Notes: generated from the letters alone by a model not told the origin. Shown: positions 1 to 7,816, numbered from the stretch's first letter. The stretch: DNA of 29,305 bases from Tubiluchus corallicola (GCA_030141605.1 JAQGDQ010002460.1:1-29305), one strand, 5' to 3'. Translations and numbers: made by a program.

Positions 1-32
1 TAGTAGAAGAAATAGAAAACATAATTAGTTAA
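1..32 (+). CDS. 3' end of an upstream gene (partial)
   Basis: A reading frame open from the window edge (third frame) ends with TAA at 30-32 and gives a short acidic tail, VEEIENIIS. A rho-independent terminator follows 6 bases later, which is what one expects after a real gene end. Only nine residues are visible, so no function can be assigned. A second frame also stops nearby (TAG at 26-28) but gives a less protein-like tail. Confidence 0.35.
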   Translation, partial: VEEIENIIS

Positions 33-38
33 TATATT

Positions 39-74
39 AAGAAAGCTGCTTTATTTTAAGTAGCTTTCTTTTTT
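39..74 (+). terminator. Rho-independent terminator of the upstream gene
   Basis: A 13-base arm at 39-51 pairs with 58-70 (12 Watson-Crick pairs plus one G-U) around a 6-base loop. The right arm runs into a T-tract at 69-74. It closes the transcript entering from the left edge and insulates the nucleotidase gene. Confidence 0.8.
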
Positions 75-133
75 ATTAATATACAATAAACATAAATTTT
101 AATTTTGGAAAAAATATAATAAATTTTATATAA

Positions 134-157
134 AAACATCAATGTTTATGCTACAAT
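134..157 (+). promoter_or_regulatory. Extended -10 promoter with an adjoining palindrome
   Basis: TACAAT at 152-157 is preceded by TG and one base (149-151), an extended -10 element. No good -35 lies at the usual distance. Its place is taken by the inverted repeat AAACAT-CA-ATGTTT at 134-147, which would suit a regulator-binding site. This is the only good promoter candidate in front of the nucleotidase gene. The match is seen in the sequence; the operator role is inferred. Confidence 0.4.
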
Positions 158-243
158 ACTAAGTAGTTTTAAACATATACTTAATAGTAAAAACTGTATT
201 GTTTCTAAAATTATATTAATAATTTATCTAGGAGGCTAATCTT

Positions 244-2055
244 ATGAAAAAATTAATAGTACTTTTACTTGTAATAACACTTTTTTCTTGTAATTCAGTA
301 GCTAATGAAAAAGACTCTTCTAATGATTTAGTTATAATAACAGAAGCACAAAGTGAAGTAGATGAAGTGACAATATCTATTGCAGCCACAGGTGATATAC
401 ATGGTAGGATATTTCCTCATGATTATGCAACTGACTCAGAAGATTCAGATGCTGGTTTTGCTAAAATATCAACATTAGTTAATGAAGAAAGAGAAAAAAA
501 TCCACATTTTTTATTAATTGACTTAGGAGATACAGTACAAGATAATAGTGCAGAGCTTTTTAATGAATTACCAGTGCACCCGATTATTGATGTAATGAAT
601 ACAATTGGATTTGATGTTTGGACTATTGGAAATCATGAGTTCAATTTTGAAAAAGAATTTTTAGAAAAAAATATAAAGACGTTTAATGGAGTTTCTATTT
701 CAGCAAATACTATAAACAATGATGATAAATCATATTTTGTAGATCCTTATAAAATATTTTCAATAAATGGTGTAAAAGTAGCAGTAGTTGGAGCGTTACC
801 ACCTCATATTCCAATTTGGGAAGCTTCTACTCCAAGTCATTTTGAAGGGTTAGAATTTGAAGACATCATATCTGCAACTGAAAAAGTATTAAATGATCTA
901 GAAGGAAAATATGATGTATTAGTTGGAGCATATCATGTAAGTAGAGAAGACGAAAGAAATGGTGCAGGGATATACCAACTTGCAGATGCTTTTCCTCAGT
1001 TTGATGTGATTTTTGGAGGACATGAACATTCAAGATATATTGAAGAAAGAAATGGTGTTCCAATAATAGAACCAGGTGGGTATGGATGGGCTCTAGCTAT
1101 GTCGAATATAAAATTAAAAAAAGAAAATAATGAATGGACAGTAAAAGATATAAAATTAGAAAATATTGAAACAAGAGAAGTAAAAGCAGACCCTAAAATA
1201 ATAGAGAAGTATAAATATGTTCATGATGCCTCAATAAAAGATGCCAATAAAATAATTGGAAATATAACTGATGACTTTTTAAATGGTGTAGACTATATAA
1301 CTAAAAAAGATGAAGTAACAACTATGCCTACAGCTCAACTAGAAGACACTGCTCTTATTGATTTAATAAATATTGTTCAATTAAAATATAGCAATGCTGA
1401 TATTTCTGCAGCGGCACTATTTAACTCTGGATCAAATTTAAAAAAAGGAGATTTTAAAAAGAAAGATGTAGCATATATTTATAAATACCCAAATACACTT
1501 GTAGGAGTGAATATAACAGGAAAAAATTTAATAGAATATATGGAATGGTCAGCAGGATACTATAATACTTGGGTAGATGGAGATGTGACAATTTCATTTA
1601 ATCCAGATGTTAGAGGTTATAATTATGACATGTTTGAAGGAATAGAATATGAAATAGACTTATCTAAAGACCCAGGAAATAGGATTATAAACCTTAGCAT
1701 AGACGAAGAGCCAATAAAAGAAGATAAATTGTATAAATTAGCTGTAAATAACTATAGATTTGGAACGCTGTTAAACCTAGGACTTATTAGTGAAAGTGAT
1801 AAATATTATGATTCATATGATGAGTTACAAGATGGAGGAAGGATAAGAGATTTAATAGTTGATTATGTTAAAAATGATAAATCAGGAGTACTAAGCCCAG
1901 ATGTTAATAATAACTGGGAGCTAGTTGGGATTGATTTAGATCATCAGAAAAAAAATGAAATATATGAAAAAATAATAAATGGAAGTATAACCATACCAAA
2001 ATCTTCAGATGGAAGAACTTTAAATGTAAATTCAATTAATGCAAATGATTATTAA
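244..2055 (+). CDS. 5'-nucleotidase / cyclic phosphodiesterase family lipoprotein
   Basis: A 603-residue surface or periplasmic nucleotide hydrolase, expected to remove phosphate from nucleotides (5'-nucleotidase, 2',3'-cyclic phosphodiesterase or UDP-sugar hydrolase type). The N-terminus is a lipoprotein signal with the lipidated Cys at residue 16 (LFSC). The calcineurin-like metallophosphatase domain shows its metal and catalytic motifs in order: GDIHGR (50-55), GDTVQDN (95-101), GNHEFNF (129-135), AYH (229-231) and GGHEHSR (258-264). The C-terminal 5'-nucleotidase domain covers roughly 330-560, with LVGVNITGKNL and the substrate-pocket-like NNYRFG. Length is normal for the family. The start is fixed by AGGAGG at 230-235, eight bases before the ATG. 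It sits upstream of rpmE and upp, so a role in nucleobase scavenging alongside Upp is plausible. The exact substrate cannot be read from the sequence. Confidence 0.88.
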   Translation: MKKLIVLLLVITLFSCNSVANEKDSSNDLVIITEAQSEVDEVTISIAATGDIHGRIFPHDYATDSEDSDAGFAKISTLVNEEREKNPHFLLIDLGDTVQDNSAELFNELPVHPIIDVMNTIGFDVWTIGNHEFNFEKEFLEKNIKTFNGVSISANTINNDDKSYFVDPYKIFSINGVKVAVVGALPPHIPIWEASTPSHFEGLEFEDIISATEKVLNDLEGKYDVLVGAYHVSREDERNGAGIYQLADAFPQFDVIFGGHEHSRYIEERNGVPIIEPGGYGWALAMSNIKLKKENNEWTVKDIKLENIETREVKADPKIIEKYKYVHDASIKDANKIIGNITDDFLNGVDYITKKDEVTTMPTAQLEDTALIDLINIVQLKYSNADISAAALFNSGSNLKKGDFKKKDVAYIYKYPNTLVGVNITGKNLIEYMEWSAGYYNTWVDGDVTISFNPDVRGYNYDMFEGIEYEIDLSKDPGNRIINLSIDEEPIKEDKLYKLAVNNYRFGTLLNLGLISESDKYYDSYDELQDGGRIRDLIVDYVKNDKSGVLSPDVNNNWELVGIDLDHQKKNEIYEKIINGSITIPKSSDGRTLNVNSINANDY

Positions 2056-2083
2056 AATGAAAGTTTTGTTTTATAAAATAACC

Positions 2084-2112
2084 TTGAAATAAATACCCTT
2101 ATATGGTAGAAT
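2084..2112 (+). promoter_or_regulatory. rpmE promoter
   Basis: TTGAAA (2084-2089), a 17-base spacer and TAGAAT (2107-2112), with TGG just before the -10 (extended -10). It lies about 40 bases before the rpmE start and has close to ideal sigma-70-type geometry. Confidence 0.7.
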
Positions 2113-2153
2113 AAGTATGGTTAATAGAAGATATTAGGAGAGGTGAAATATTA

Positions 2154-2366
2154 ATGAGAAAAGGAATACATCCAAAATTTCAAGAAATAAATGTAGAGTG
2201 CTCTTGTGGAGAAAAATTTGTAACTAGATCTACTTATGCTAAAGATGAAACTTTAAAAATAGCAGTATGTTCTAAATGTCATCCTTTATATACAGGAAAA
2301 GCTAGATTTCATGATGCTACAGGAAGAGTTGAAAAATTTAATAAGAAATATGGAATAAAAAAATAA
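2154..2366 (+). CDS. rpmE: 50S ribosomal protein L31, zinc-binding type
   Basis: A 70-residue ribosomal large-subunit protein. It begins MRKGIHPKF, as bacterial L31 does, and carries the four zinc-ligand cysteines of the C+ form: C16 and C18 (CSCG), then C39 and C42 (CSKCHP). The conserved HPLYTGK follows. In several bacteria the zinc form is swapped for a zinc-free paralogue under zinc starvation; no such regulator site was recognised here. A GGAG/GAGGTG ribosome-binding site at 2136-2145 sets the start. It has its own promoter and is followed at once by a strong terminator, so it is essentially monocistronic. Confidence 0.97.
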   Translation: MRKGIHPKFQEINVECSCGEKFVTRSTYAKDETLKIAVCSKCHPLYTGKARFHDATGRVEKFNKKYGIKK

Positions 2367-2393
2367 AATAGAGATAATATCTCTATTTTTTTT
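2365..2393 (+). terminator. rpmE terminator
   Basis: A perfect 11-base-pair stem (2365-2375 with 2379-2389) with a 3-base loop, ending in a run of eight T (2386-2393). The left arm begins inside the rpmE stop codon. Confidence 0.9.
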
Positions 2394-2419
2394 AATATAT
2401 TTAAAAATTAAAGTATAAT
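2391..2419 (+). promoter_or_regulatory. Candidate upp promoter
   Basis: A consensus TATAAT at 2414-2419 lies 17 bases after a weak -35 (TTTAAT, 2391-2396) that overlaps the rpmE terminator T-tract. It lies 25 bases before the upp start. The strong preceding terminator implies that upp needs a promoter of its own. Confidence 0.45.
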
Positions 2420-2443
2420 AAATTAAACAAGGAGATGATTGTA

Positions 2444-3061
2444 ATGGCTGTTGTAGAATTAAACCACCCTCTGATACAGCATAAGTTAACTCATTTAAGA
2501 AATAAATATACTGATACAAAATTATTTAGAGAGGCGTTAAATGAAATATCAGGCCTTATGATATATGAAGCAACAAAGAATTTGAAATTAGAGAAGATAA
2601 CTATTGAAACTCCAATTATGAAAACAAAATCTTACAAGTTATCTGATGAATCAGTTTCTATTGTACCTATATTAAGAGCAGGACTTGGAATGATTGATGG
2701 AGTAATAAAATTTTTGCCATCAGCAAAAATAGGACACCTAGGTGTATATAGAAATGAAGAAACCTTACAACCAGTATATTATTATTGTAAACTACCAATA
2801 AATATTGCTAATAGTAAAGTTATTCTACTTGACCCCATGCTAGCAACTGGAGGATCTGCAATATATGCTGTAGATAAGAAAAAGAAGGTAAAAGATATAG
2901 TTTTTCTTTCAATTATCTCTGCGCCAGAAGGAGTAAAAAGGCTTGAAGCTCACCAAGATGTAGATATTTATACAGCAAAAATAGACCAAGGATTAAATGA
3001 AAAATCTTATATCTATCCTGGTTTAGGAGACGCAGGAGATAGAATATTTGGTACAAAATAA
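2444..3061 (+). CDS. upp: Uracil phosphoribosyltransferase
   Basis: Pyrimidine salvage enzyme: uracil plus PRPP gives UMP, in the cytoplasm. It is 205 residues from ATG 2444. The earlier in-frame ATG at 2435 is rejected because it abuts the AGGAG ribosome-binding site (2430-2434); the site is correctly spaced for 2444, which also gives the usual Upp N-terminus [15 protein letters not shown]. Signature segments are PILRAGLGM, the PRPP loop [10 protein letters not shown], and the C-terminal [14 protein letters not shown], which binds uracil. Compared with the common family pattern, the helix after the PRPP loop looks about two residues short ([10 protein letters not shown]) and another turn (EAHQDVD) about one short. 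The active-site motifs are intact, so it is probably functional. Confidence 0.95.
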   Translation: MAVVELNHPLIQHKLTHLRNKYTDTKLFREALNEISGLMIYEATKNLKLEKITIETPIMKTKSYKLSDESVSIVPILRAGLGMIDGVIKFLPSAKIGHLGVYRNEETLQPVYYYCKLPINIANSKVILLDPMLATGGSAIYAVDKKKKVKDIVFLSIISAPEGVKRLEAHQDVDIYTAKIDQGLNEKSYIYPGLGDAGDRIFGTK

Positions 3062-4051
3062 TAGATTAAATTGATGAGTAGATTTATGTGTGCTTAACTT
3101 ACTTAATGACTAAGTAAATACTAATTTAAATATTATATATTAAAAGCATAATAATAAATAGAGGCTTGAGTTACTTATGGAAAACAATACAGTAAGCTTG
3201 GATAAAACGGAATAAATTTCATCATAAAAAGAATAATTTTAGCATTTAAAAAGTACTTATAATATGATATTAATTTAAAATTAATAAATTTTTATTAGAA
3301 AAAATTACACTTAGTGTGTAGACTAAAATATCAATTATATATTTAAAATTATATGGTGCAATTTGAGCAGTTTTTTGTTGTATGCAGTTAGTCTTAAATT
3401 AGAAAAAGACTATTTATATATGCATTGCAATATTAGGAGTATTATTTAATTTTTTTATTATTTCAAAAAATTTATTCGATTTTATATAATAATATATTTA
3501 TTGATGAGAAAAGAATATTTCTTAAATATTTATTTCGTTACGACCATTTTATTTCATATTGTTATAGATATTCTAAAAGAGGAAGATATAGTAAAAAAAT
3601 GTGTGAATAAATTTATTATATATCTTTTATGATGTTTATAACTTTTACAAAGTTATTATGATTATACATACTTTTTATGAGAGCATTTTGGTCTTTTTTT
3701 ATTTTAGATATCCTATAATTTAAGCACATGGCTTCTAGGTTCATTTTACGATACATATGTTTTTTTATATTTCAAAGCAAACTTTTTATTATATTAAAAT
3801 CTTACAACAACCCAGTATTTGTTTATATAGCCTTTATTTATTAATAATATACTTACAATATTTTACTTAATTCTTACTTTGTTTTTGGATTTGATAGATT
3901 ATGATAAATTTAAAATAACAATATTTTTATAGTAACTAGAGACATTCAACTAATAAAAAAATCACTATTTTAAAGCTATTAAAAGATGTAATAGCATCGA
4001 ATACAAATAAAATTTCACTTCATACCTTATTCTTTATATAAATTTATTAAT
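3062..4051. other. Gene-free region of about 1 kb, possibly decayed
   Basis: No convincing gene on either strand. The longest notable + frame is 42 codons at 3504-3632, without a ribosome-binding site. Between about 3360 and 3840, hydrophobic Phe/Ile/Leu/Tyr-rich fragments appear in shifting + frames broken by stops. That would fit the remains of a membrane-protein gene, but could also be chance in such AT-rich DNA. A short segment at 3670-3698 resembles the working terminator at 13711-13742 but has lost stem pairs. The region separates the convergent genes upp and hom, and no clear terminator for either was found in it. Confidence 0.4.
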
Positions 4052-5320
4052 TTAAATAAAAGGGATAATAGAATTTATTTTTACAGATATTTCCTTAAAC
4101 TGATTTTTTATATTAGATAACTGCACATGTGACATATTGCTTGTTAAAACTACTACTTCTATTTTGCTTCTCTTTTCATCTTTTTGAATTATTTTTTCTA
4201 TGTTAACATAATTTTCTTTCATTATTTTTGCTATTGAGTAGAATACTCCAACTTCATTTTCTACTGTTAATCTAAAGTACAAATTACTTTTGTAATGCTC
4301 AAATTGATTTTTTAAAAGAATATTTTTAGCTGAATAATTAAGATCTTTTTTTCCTTCTAATATATTAATTAAATCATCATACATTGCGTTTGCAGTTGGA
4401 TTAGCTCCAGCTCCTTGCCCGTAAAATGCAAATTCTCCACTAGTTTTTCCTTCAACAACAATTATATTATAATTATTAAAAGTATTTGCCACGATATGGT
4501 CTACTTTTATAAGGCATGGCCCTATCATATATTCATATTTGTCATTACTTATTTTTTTTATAATAGCAATTGGTTTTATATAATATCCAAACTCTTTTGC
4601 ATACTTCATATCCTTTATATTAACTTTTGAATATGACTCAGACATTAAAAAGCTAGGGTCTATTATTTTGTTCATTCCAAACTTTGAAAGTATCGTTAAT
4701 TTATAAAGGGCATCAAATCCATCAATATCATCAGTAGGATCATTTTCTACATAGCCCATATTTTTTGCATCCTTAAGGGCTGCACAAAATTCTTTATTTT
4801 CTTCAAACATTTTTGTATAGATATAATTAGAAGTGGCATTAAATATGCCAAATATTTTAACTAAATCATCACCTTTAAAGGTATCATATAAGACTTTAGC
4901 TATAGGTATTCCACCTCCAACAGAAGCGTCATATTTAATGACTTTATTTTGTTCCTTTGCTAACTCTAAAATGTTTTTTAAGTTTTTTGCTAGTGCTTTT
5001 TTACTAGACATGATTATATCTTTTTTATTTTTTAATGCTTTTTGCACGTATTCATTTGTTTCTGCAAAAGCTTTTCCCCCCATACATTCACAAATAATAC
5101 TGATTTCTTTGTTTTCAATTATTTTATCTATATCTGAAGTTAATGGTAACCCCCTTATATTAATACGCCTCTTTTTTTTTAGGTCTCTAACATAAATTCC
5201 TTCAATAATTAGATTAATATCTAATTTAGATAAAATGTTCTCTTTATTTTTAACAATATAGCTAACAAGTTGACTTCCAATTACTCCCATACCTAATATG
5301 CCTATTTTTATAGTTTTCAC
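4052..5320 (-). CDS. hom: Homoserine dehydrogenase with ACT domain
   Basis: NAD(P)H-dependent reduction of aspartate semialdehyde to homoserine, for threonine and methionine. It is 422 residues and starts with GTG; AAGGAGA lies 8 bases upstream and no ATG fits. The N-terminal Rossmann fold has GILGMGVIGSQ (residues 8-18). The catalytic domain has the family signature GYVENDPTDDIDGFDALYKL in mid-protein, and GQGAGANPTANAMYDDL later. The C-terminal ACT domain (about 345-420) begins YFRLTVENEVGVFYSIAKIM and is the usual site of threonine feedback. The gene stands alone, without thrB, thrC or asd neighbours. Its promoter candidate lies between it and the OppA-like gene. Confidence 0.95.
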   Translation of the reverse strand: MKTIKIGILGMGVIGSQLVSYIVKNKENILSKLDINLIIEGIYVRDLKKKRRINIRGLPLTSDIDKIIENKEISIICECMGGKAFAETNEYVQKALKNKKDIIMSSKKALAKNLKNILELAKEQNKVIKYDASVGGGIPIAKVLYDTFKGDDLVKIFGIFNATSNYIYTKMFEENKEFCAALKDAKNMGYVENDPTDDIDGFDALYKLTILSKFGMNKIIDPSFLMSESYSKVNIKDMKYAKEFGYYIKPIAIIKKISNDKYEYMIGPCLIKVDHIVANTFNNYNIIVVEGKTSGEFAFYGQGAGANPTANAMYDDLINILEGKKDLNYSAKNILLKNQFEHYKSNLYFRLTVENEVGVFYSIAKIMKENYVNIEKIIQKDEKRSKIEVVVLTSNMSHVQLSNIKNQFKEISVKINSIIPFI

Positions 5321-5367
5321 AATAAAGCTCTCCTTTATTTATGCATAATAATTAAATATATCATAAC

Positions 5368-5395
5368 TTAATATCATGTTTCTAACATTACTCAA
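5368..5395 (-). promoter_or_regulatory. Candidate hom promoter with spacer palindrome
   Basis: On the - strand, TTGAGT (5390-5395), a 16-base spacer and TATTAA (5368-5373), with TG one base before the -10. Inside the spacer lies the perfect inverted repeat ATGTT-TCT-AACAT (5376-5388), which could bind a repressor. Confidence 0.4.
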
Positions 5396-5466
5396 GAAGA
5401 AATAATTTTATAAAAATAAATAAAAAATAAAAATTTAGAAATAATAAGTTAACTTTAGGTTAATAT

Positions 5467-5498
5467 AAAAAAAAGAGAAACAAAAGCTTCTCTTTTTT
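5467..5498 (-). terminator. Terminator of the OppA-like gene
   Basis: An 11-base stem (5469-5479 with 5488-5498) with an 8-base loop. Read on the - strand it follows the stop codon directly and ends in a U-rich run. A T-run on the other side makes it potentially bidirectional. Confidence 0.75.
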
Positions 5499-5501
5499 AA
5501 G

Positions 5502-7208
5502 TTACTTAATATCAGTTTTTCCAAAATAATATCCGCCTAATATTGAATAATCTACATCTATTATTGTGTCTCTTATCATTGATACATGAGTATAATAATA
5601 AAGAGGAAGTATTATCATTTGATCTGCTAGGATTTTCTCTGCTTCAAGTAAAAAAGTATCTCTTTCAGCTCCAGAAGACAGTCTTGCTTTTTCTATTACT
5701 TTATCATATTCTTCACTTTTCCATCCAGAATTATTATTCTTATTTGTAGAAAGAAATAGATCTAAAAATGTCATTGGATCAGGGTAATCTCCTATCCAAC
5801 CTGCTCTAGCTATATCAAATGTGCCTTGGTGTCTAGTTTCTTGAAACACAGCCCACTCTTGGTTAGTTAGCTTTACATTTATTCCAAGATTAGTTTTCCA
5901 CATTTCTTGAATTGCCTCAGCTACAGCTTTATGACTCTCGCTAGTGTTATAAACAAGTGATAGTTCAGGAAAACCTTCTCCATTAGGGAATCCAGCTTTT
6001 TCAAGTAAGGACTTTGCTTCATCTGCTTTACTTAAGTCTTCAGGTATTCCATAGTCTCCAGCTTTTTCTCTAAATTCCCCTCCAGTTGAATCCTTTAAAC
6101 CAGAAGGAACAAATCCGCTAGCTGGTGATTGGCCTAATTTTGTTACTCTCTCAACAATAGCTGTTCTATCTACTGAATAAGTTAATGCTTTTCTTACATC
6201 AATGTTTGATAAAGGTTCTACTGCATTATTAAAATAATAATAGTATACTCCTAATTGAGGTAATATTTTTAAATCAGGATCCTCTGCCATTAATCTAGGT
6301 ATTTCTTGAGCAGGTAGCCTAGCATCGGTTATATCTATTTCATTATTTTGGTATGCAGTAAGAGATGCGTTATCATCTACGATCATGTACATTTCTACTC
6401 TATCAAGTTTTACATCACTAGCGTTCCAATAGTTTTCGTTTTTTTCTACTACGATTCTTTCTCCTGACTTATATTCAACCAATTTAAAAGGTCCATTTGA
6501 TATAACTGTTTTTGGATCTCTTGCCCAATTTTCTCCTGTTTCTACAGCATCTTTCCTAACGGGAAAATAAGGAGTAGTAGTTACTAAAGTATGAAAATAT
6601 GCAGTAGGGCTTTCAAGAGTTACTTCTAATGTCTTATCATCAATAGCTTTTAATCCTACATCATCAAGGTTTCCACCTTTAAAAGCTTCTTCTGCCCCTT
6701 TAATATATTCCATTTGAAAGGCATACTCTGCAGCGTTAATAGGGTCCATGGCTCTTTTCCATGAGTATATAAAATCCTCTGCTGTAACTTCCTTTCCATC
6801 TGTCCACTTTGCATCTCTTAATTTAAAGGTGTATACTAGTCCATCTTCAGATATTTCATAAGACTCAGCTATTCCTGGGATATACTCTCCATTACTTTCT
6901 CTTAATAAGCCTTCATAAATATTTTTAACAACTGTGCTTCCATCAACAGCTGAATTAAGTTGAGGATCTATAGTTTTAGGGTCTGATGATATATTATATC
7001 TTATTACCTTATCCTCTTTACTCATTTCTTCATCCTCTTTACTCATTTCTTCCTTATTCATTTCACCTTTAGACATCTCTTCTTCTTTTAACATTTCTTC
7101 TTTAGGTGCTTCTGTTGTAGCCTCATCTTTTTTAGCATTTTCTTCATTGGAATTATTACAAGAAATTAGTAATATTAAAATTACTATTGATAGTAATAAC
7201 TTCTTCAT
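5502..7208 (-). CDS. Oligopeptide ABC transporter substrate-binding lipoprotein (OppA-like)
   Basis: A 568-residue extracytoplasmic solute-binding protein of the peptide/nickel family (SBP_bac_5), expected to deliver peptides to an ABC permease. The lipoprotein signal ends at Cys17 (LLISC). Residues about 18-67 form a Met/Glu/Lys linker built from EEMSKED-like repeats, two of them encoded by an exact 21-base tandem duplication (7011-7052). The binding domain starts at about residue 69 (RYNISSDPKTIDPQLN) and contains YEGLLRESNGEYIPGIAESYEIS-type family sequence, WTDGKEVTAEDFIYSWKRA, and a C-terminal NSGWKSEEYDKVIEKA. AAGGAGA precedes the ATG. No permease or ATPase genes are adjacent, so it is an orphan binding protein that must work with a transporter encoded elsewhere. 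Confidence 0.93.
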   Translation of the reverse strand: MKKLLLSIVILILLISCNNSNEENAKKDEATTEAPKEEMLKEEEMSKGEMNKEEMSKEDEEMSKEDKVIRYNISSDPKTIDPQLNSAVDGSTVVKNIYEGLLRESNGEYIPGIAESYEISEDGLVYTFKLRDAKWTDGKEVTAEDFIYSWKRAMDPINAAEYAFQMEYIKGAEEAFKGGNLDDVGLKAIDDKTLEVTLESPTAYFHTLVTTTPYFPVRKDAVETGENWARDPKTVISNGPFKLVEYKSGERIVVEKNENYWNASDVKLDRVEMYMIVDDNASLTAYQNNEIDITDARLPAQEIPRLMAEDPDLKILPQLGVYYYYFNNAVEPLSNIDVRKALTYSVDRTAIVERVTKLGQSPASGFVPSGLKDSTGGEFREKAGDYGIPEDLSKADEAKSLLEKAGFPNGEGFPELSLVYNTSESHKAVAEAIQEMWKTNLGINVKLTNQEWAVFQETRHQGTFDIARAGWIGDYPDPMTFLDLFLSTNKNNNSGWKSEEYDKVIEKARLSSGAERDTFLLEAEKILADQMIILPLYYYTHVSMIRDTIIDVDYSILGGYYFGKTDIK

Positions 7209-7278
7209 AAAATTTCTCCTTTCATTATTGTTTGCGATTATTTGTGTGTAAACTAGTCTAAACCCATTTTAATGACTT

Positions 7279-7306
7279 ATAGTAACAATGTTACCATAAT
7301 TTGCAA
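7279..7306 (-). promoter_or_regulatory. Candidate promoter of the OppA-like gene with operator-like palindrome
   Basis: On the - strand, TTGCAA (7301-7306), a 16-base spacer and TACTAT (7279-7284). The perfect inverted repeat GTAACA-A-TGTTAC (7282-7294) fills the spacer and touches the -10. This is the classic place for a repressor site. The regulator is unknown. Confidence 0.45.
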
Positions 7307-7576
7307 AGCGAGTCAATATACAATGATTACTGTAAAATAAAAAATTATAAAATTTATAAAAGTTTATCAAGTGTAATGTGATATATATTGATAATACTTT
7401 TATGGTTTACATTATTTAAATTCATGTAATGTTAACTTATGTTATAGCTTTTATTATATACGCCTAATAACTATATTAATAACTTTATTATATAAGTATA
7501 AATTTAAAAAATGATATTTTTATAACATTTAATGAAAAGGACTAGTAAAAACTTTGTATTTATAAAGTTTAAAGTT

Positions 7577-7605
7577 TTGATTTTTAACTATATGTATGAT
7601 ATACT
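7577..7605 (+). promoter_or_regulatory. glmS promoter
   Basis: TTGATT (7577-7582), a 17-base spacer and TATACT (7600-7605), with TGA before the -10 (extended -10). Transcription would start near 7612, leaving a leader of about 30 bases before the ribozyme cleavage site. Confidence 0.65.
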
Positions 7606-7640
7606 TACCTTTAAGGTTAGAAAAAGTTAATGAAAATTAA

Positions 7641-7783
7641 TAGCGCCAGGGCTTACTATTAAGTTGACGAGGACTAGAGAATATCGAATATCGGCGGATG
7701 CTCTAGAGGTTGCCACATCTTAATAAACTAACAAAAATTATAAGTGATTGTAATTACAAAAATGTTTTAGTGGCTAACTTTTT
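7641..7783 (+). ncRNA. glmS self-cleaving ribozyme / riboswitch
   Basis: Metabolite-dependent ribozyme that cuts the glmS mRNA when glucosamine-6-phosphate binds, lowering GlmS synthesis. Conserved core segments are present in order: AGCGCC (7642-7647), GTTGACGAGG (7663-7672), ATCGAA (7683-7688) and TCGGCGGATGC (7691-7701). Cleavage is expected between A7642 and G7643. P1 is formed by CTTA/TAAG around CTAT, and P2 by CTAGAG near 7674 with CTCTAG at 7701-7706. The 3' part is AT-rich and less certain: a helix can be drawn between 7708-7716 and 7770-7778. The RNA lies directly upstream of glmS on the same strand. The 3' boundary is approximate. Confidence 0.93.
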
Positions 7784-7807
7784 CTAAAAATAAATATTTT
7801 TAGGAGG
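7784..7807 (+). promoter_or_regulatory. Hairpin touching the glmS ribosome-binding site
   Basis: CTAAAAATA (7784-7792) pairs with TATTTTTAG (7795-7803) as a 9-base stem whose last two bases are the first two of AGGAGG (7802-7807), the glmS ribosome-binding site. It is weak (A-U rich) but well placed to modulate initiation at ATG 7817. Confidence 0.45.
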
Positions 7808-7816
7808 TTATTATTA

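Larger units (their letters stand above)
7209..7610. other. Intergenic region between divergent oppA-like and glmS genes
   Basis: About 400 bases between the OppA-like start and the glmS leader, with no gene. It holds the OppA-side promoter near 7279-7306 and the glmS promoter at 7577-7605. It also holds an imperfect inverted repeat, 7358-7370 with 7388-7401 (13 matches with one extra base, 17-base loop), of unknown role. The rest is very AT-rich and shows nothing recognisable. Confidence 0.5.

Noticed and set aside
2435-2443. Earlier in-frame start of upp
   Set aside because: The ATG at 2435 abuts the AGGAG ribosome-binding site; the site is spaced correctly for ATG 2444, which also gives the family N-terminus.
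3504-3632. 42-codon + frame in the upp-hom gap
   Set aside because: No ribosome-binding site and no recognisable sequence; frames of this length are expected by chance in AT-rich DNA.
7011-7100. CRISPR-like or mobile repeat
   Set aside because: The repeats are in frame within a gene, lack spacers and encode a protein linker.
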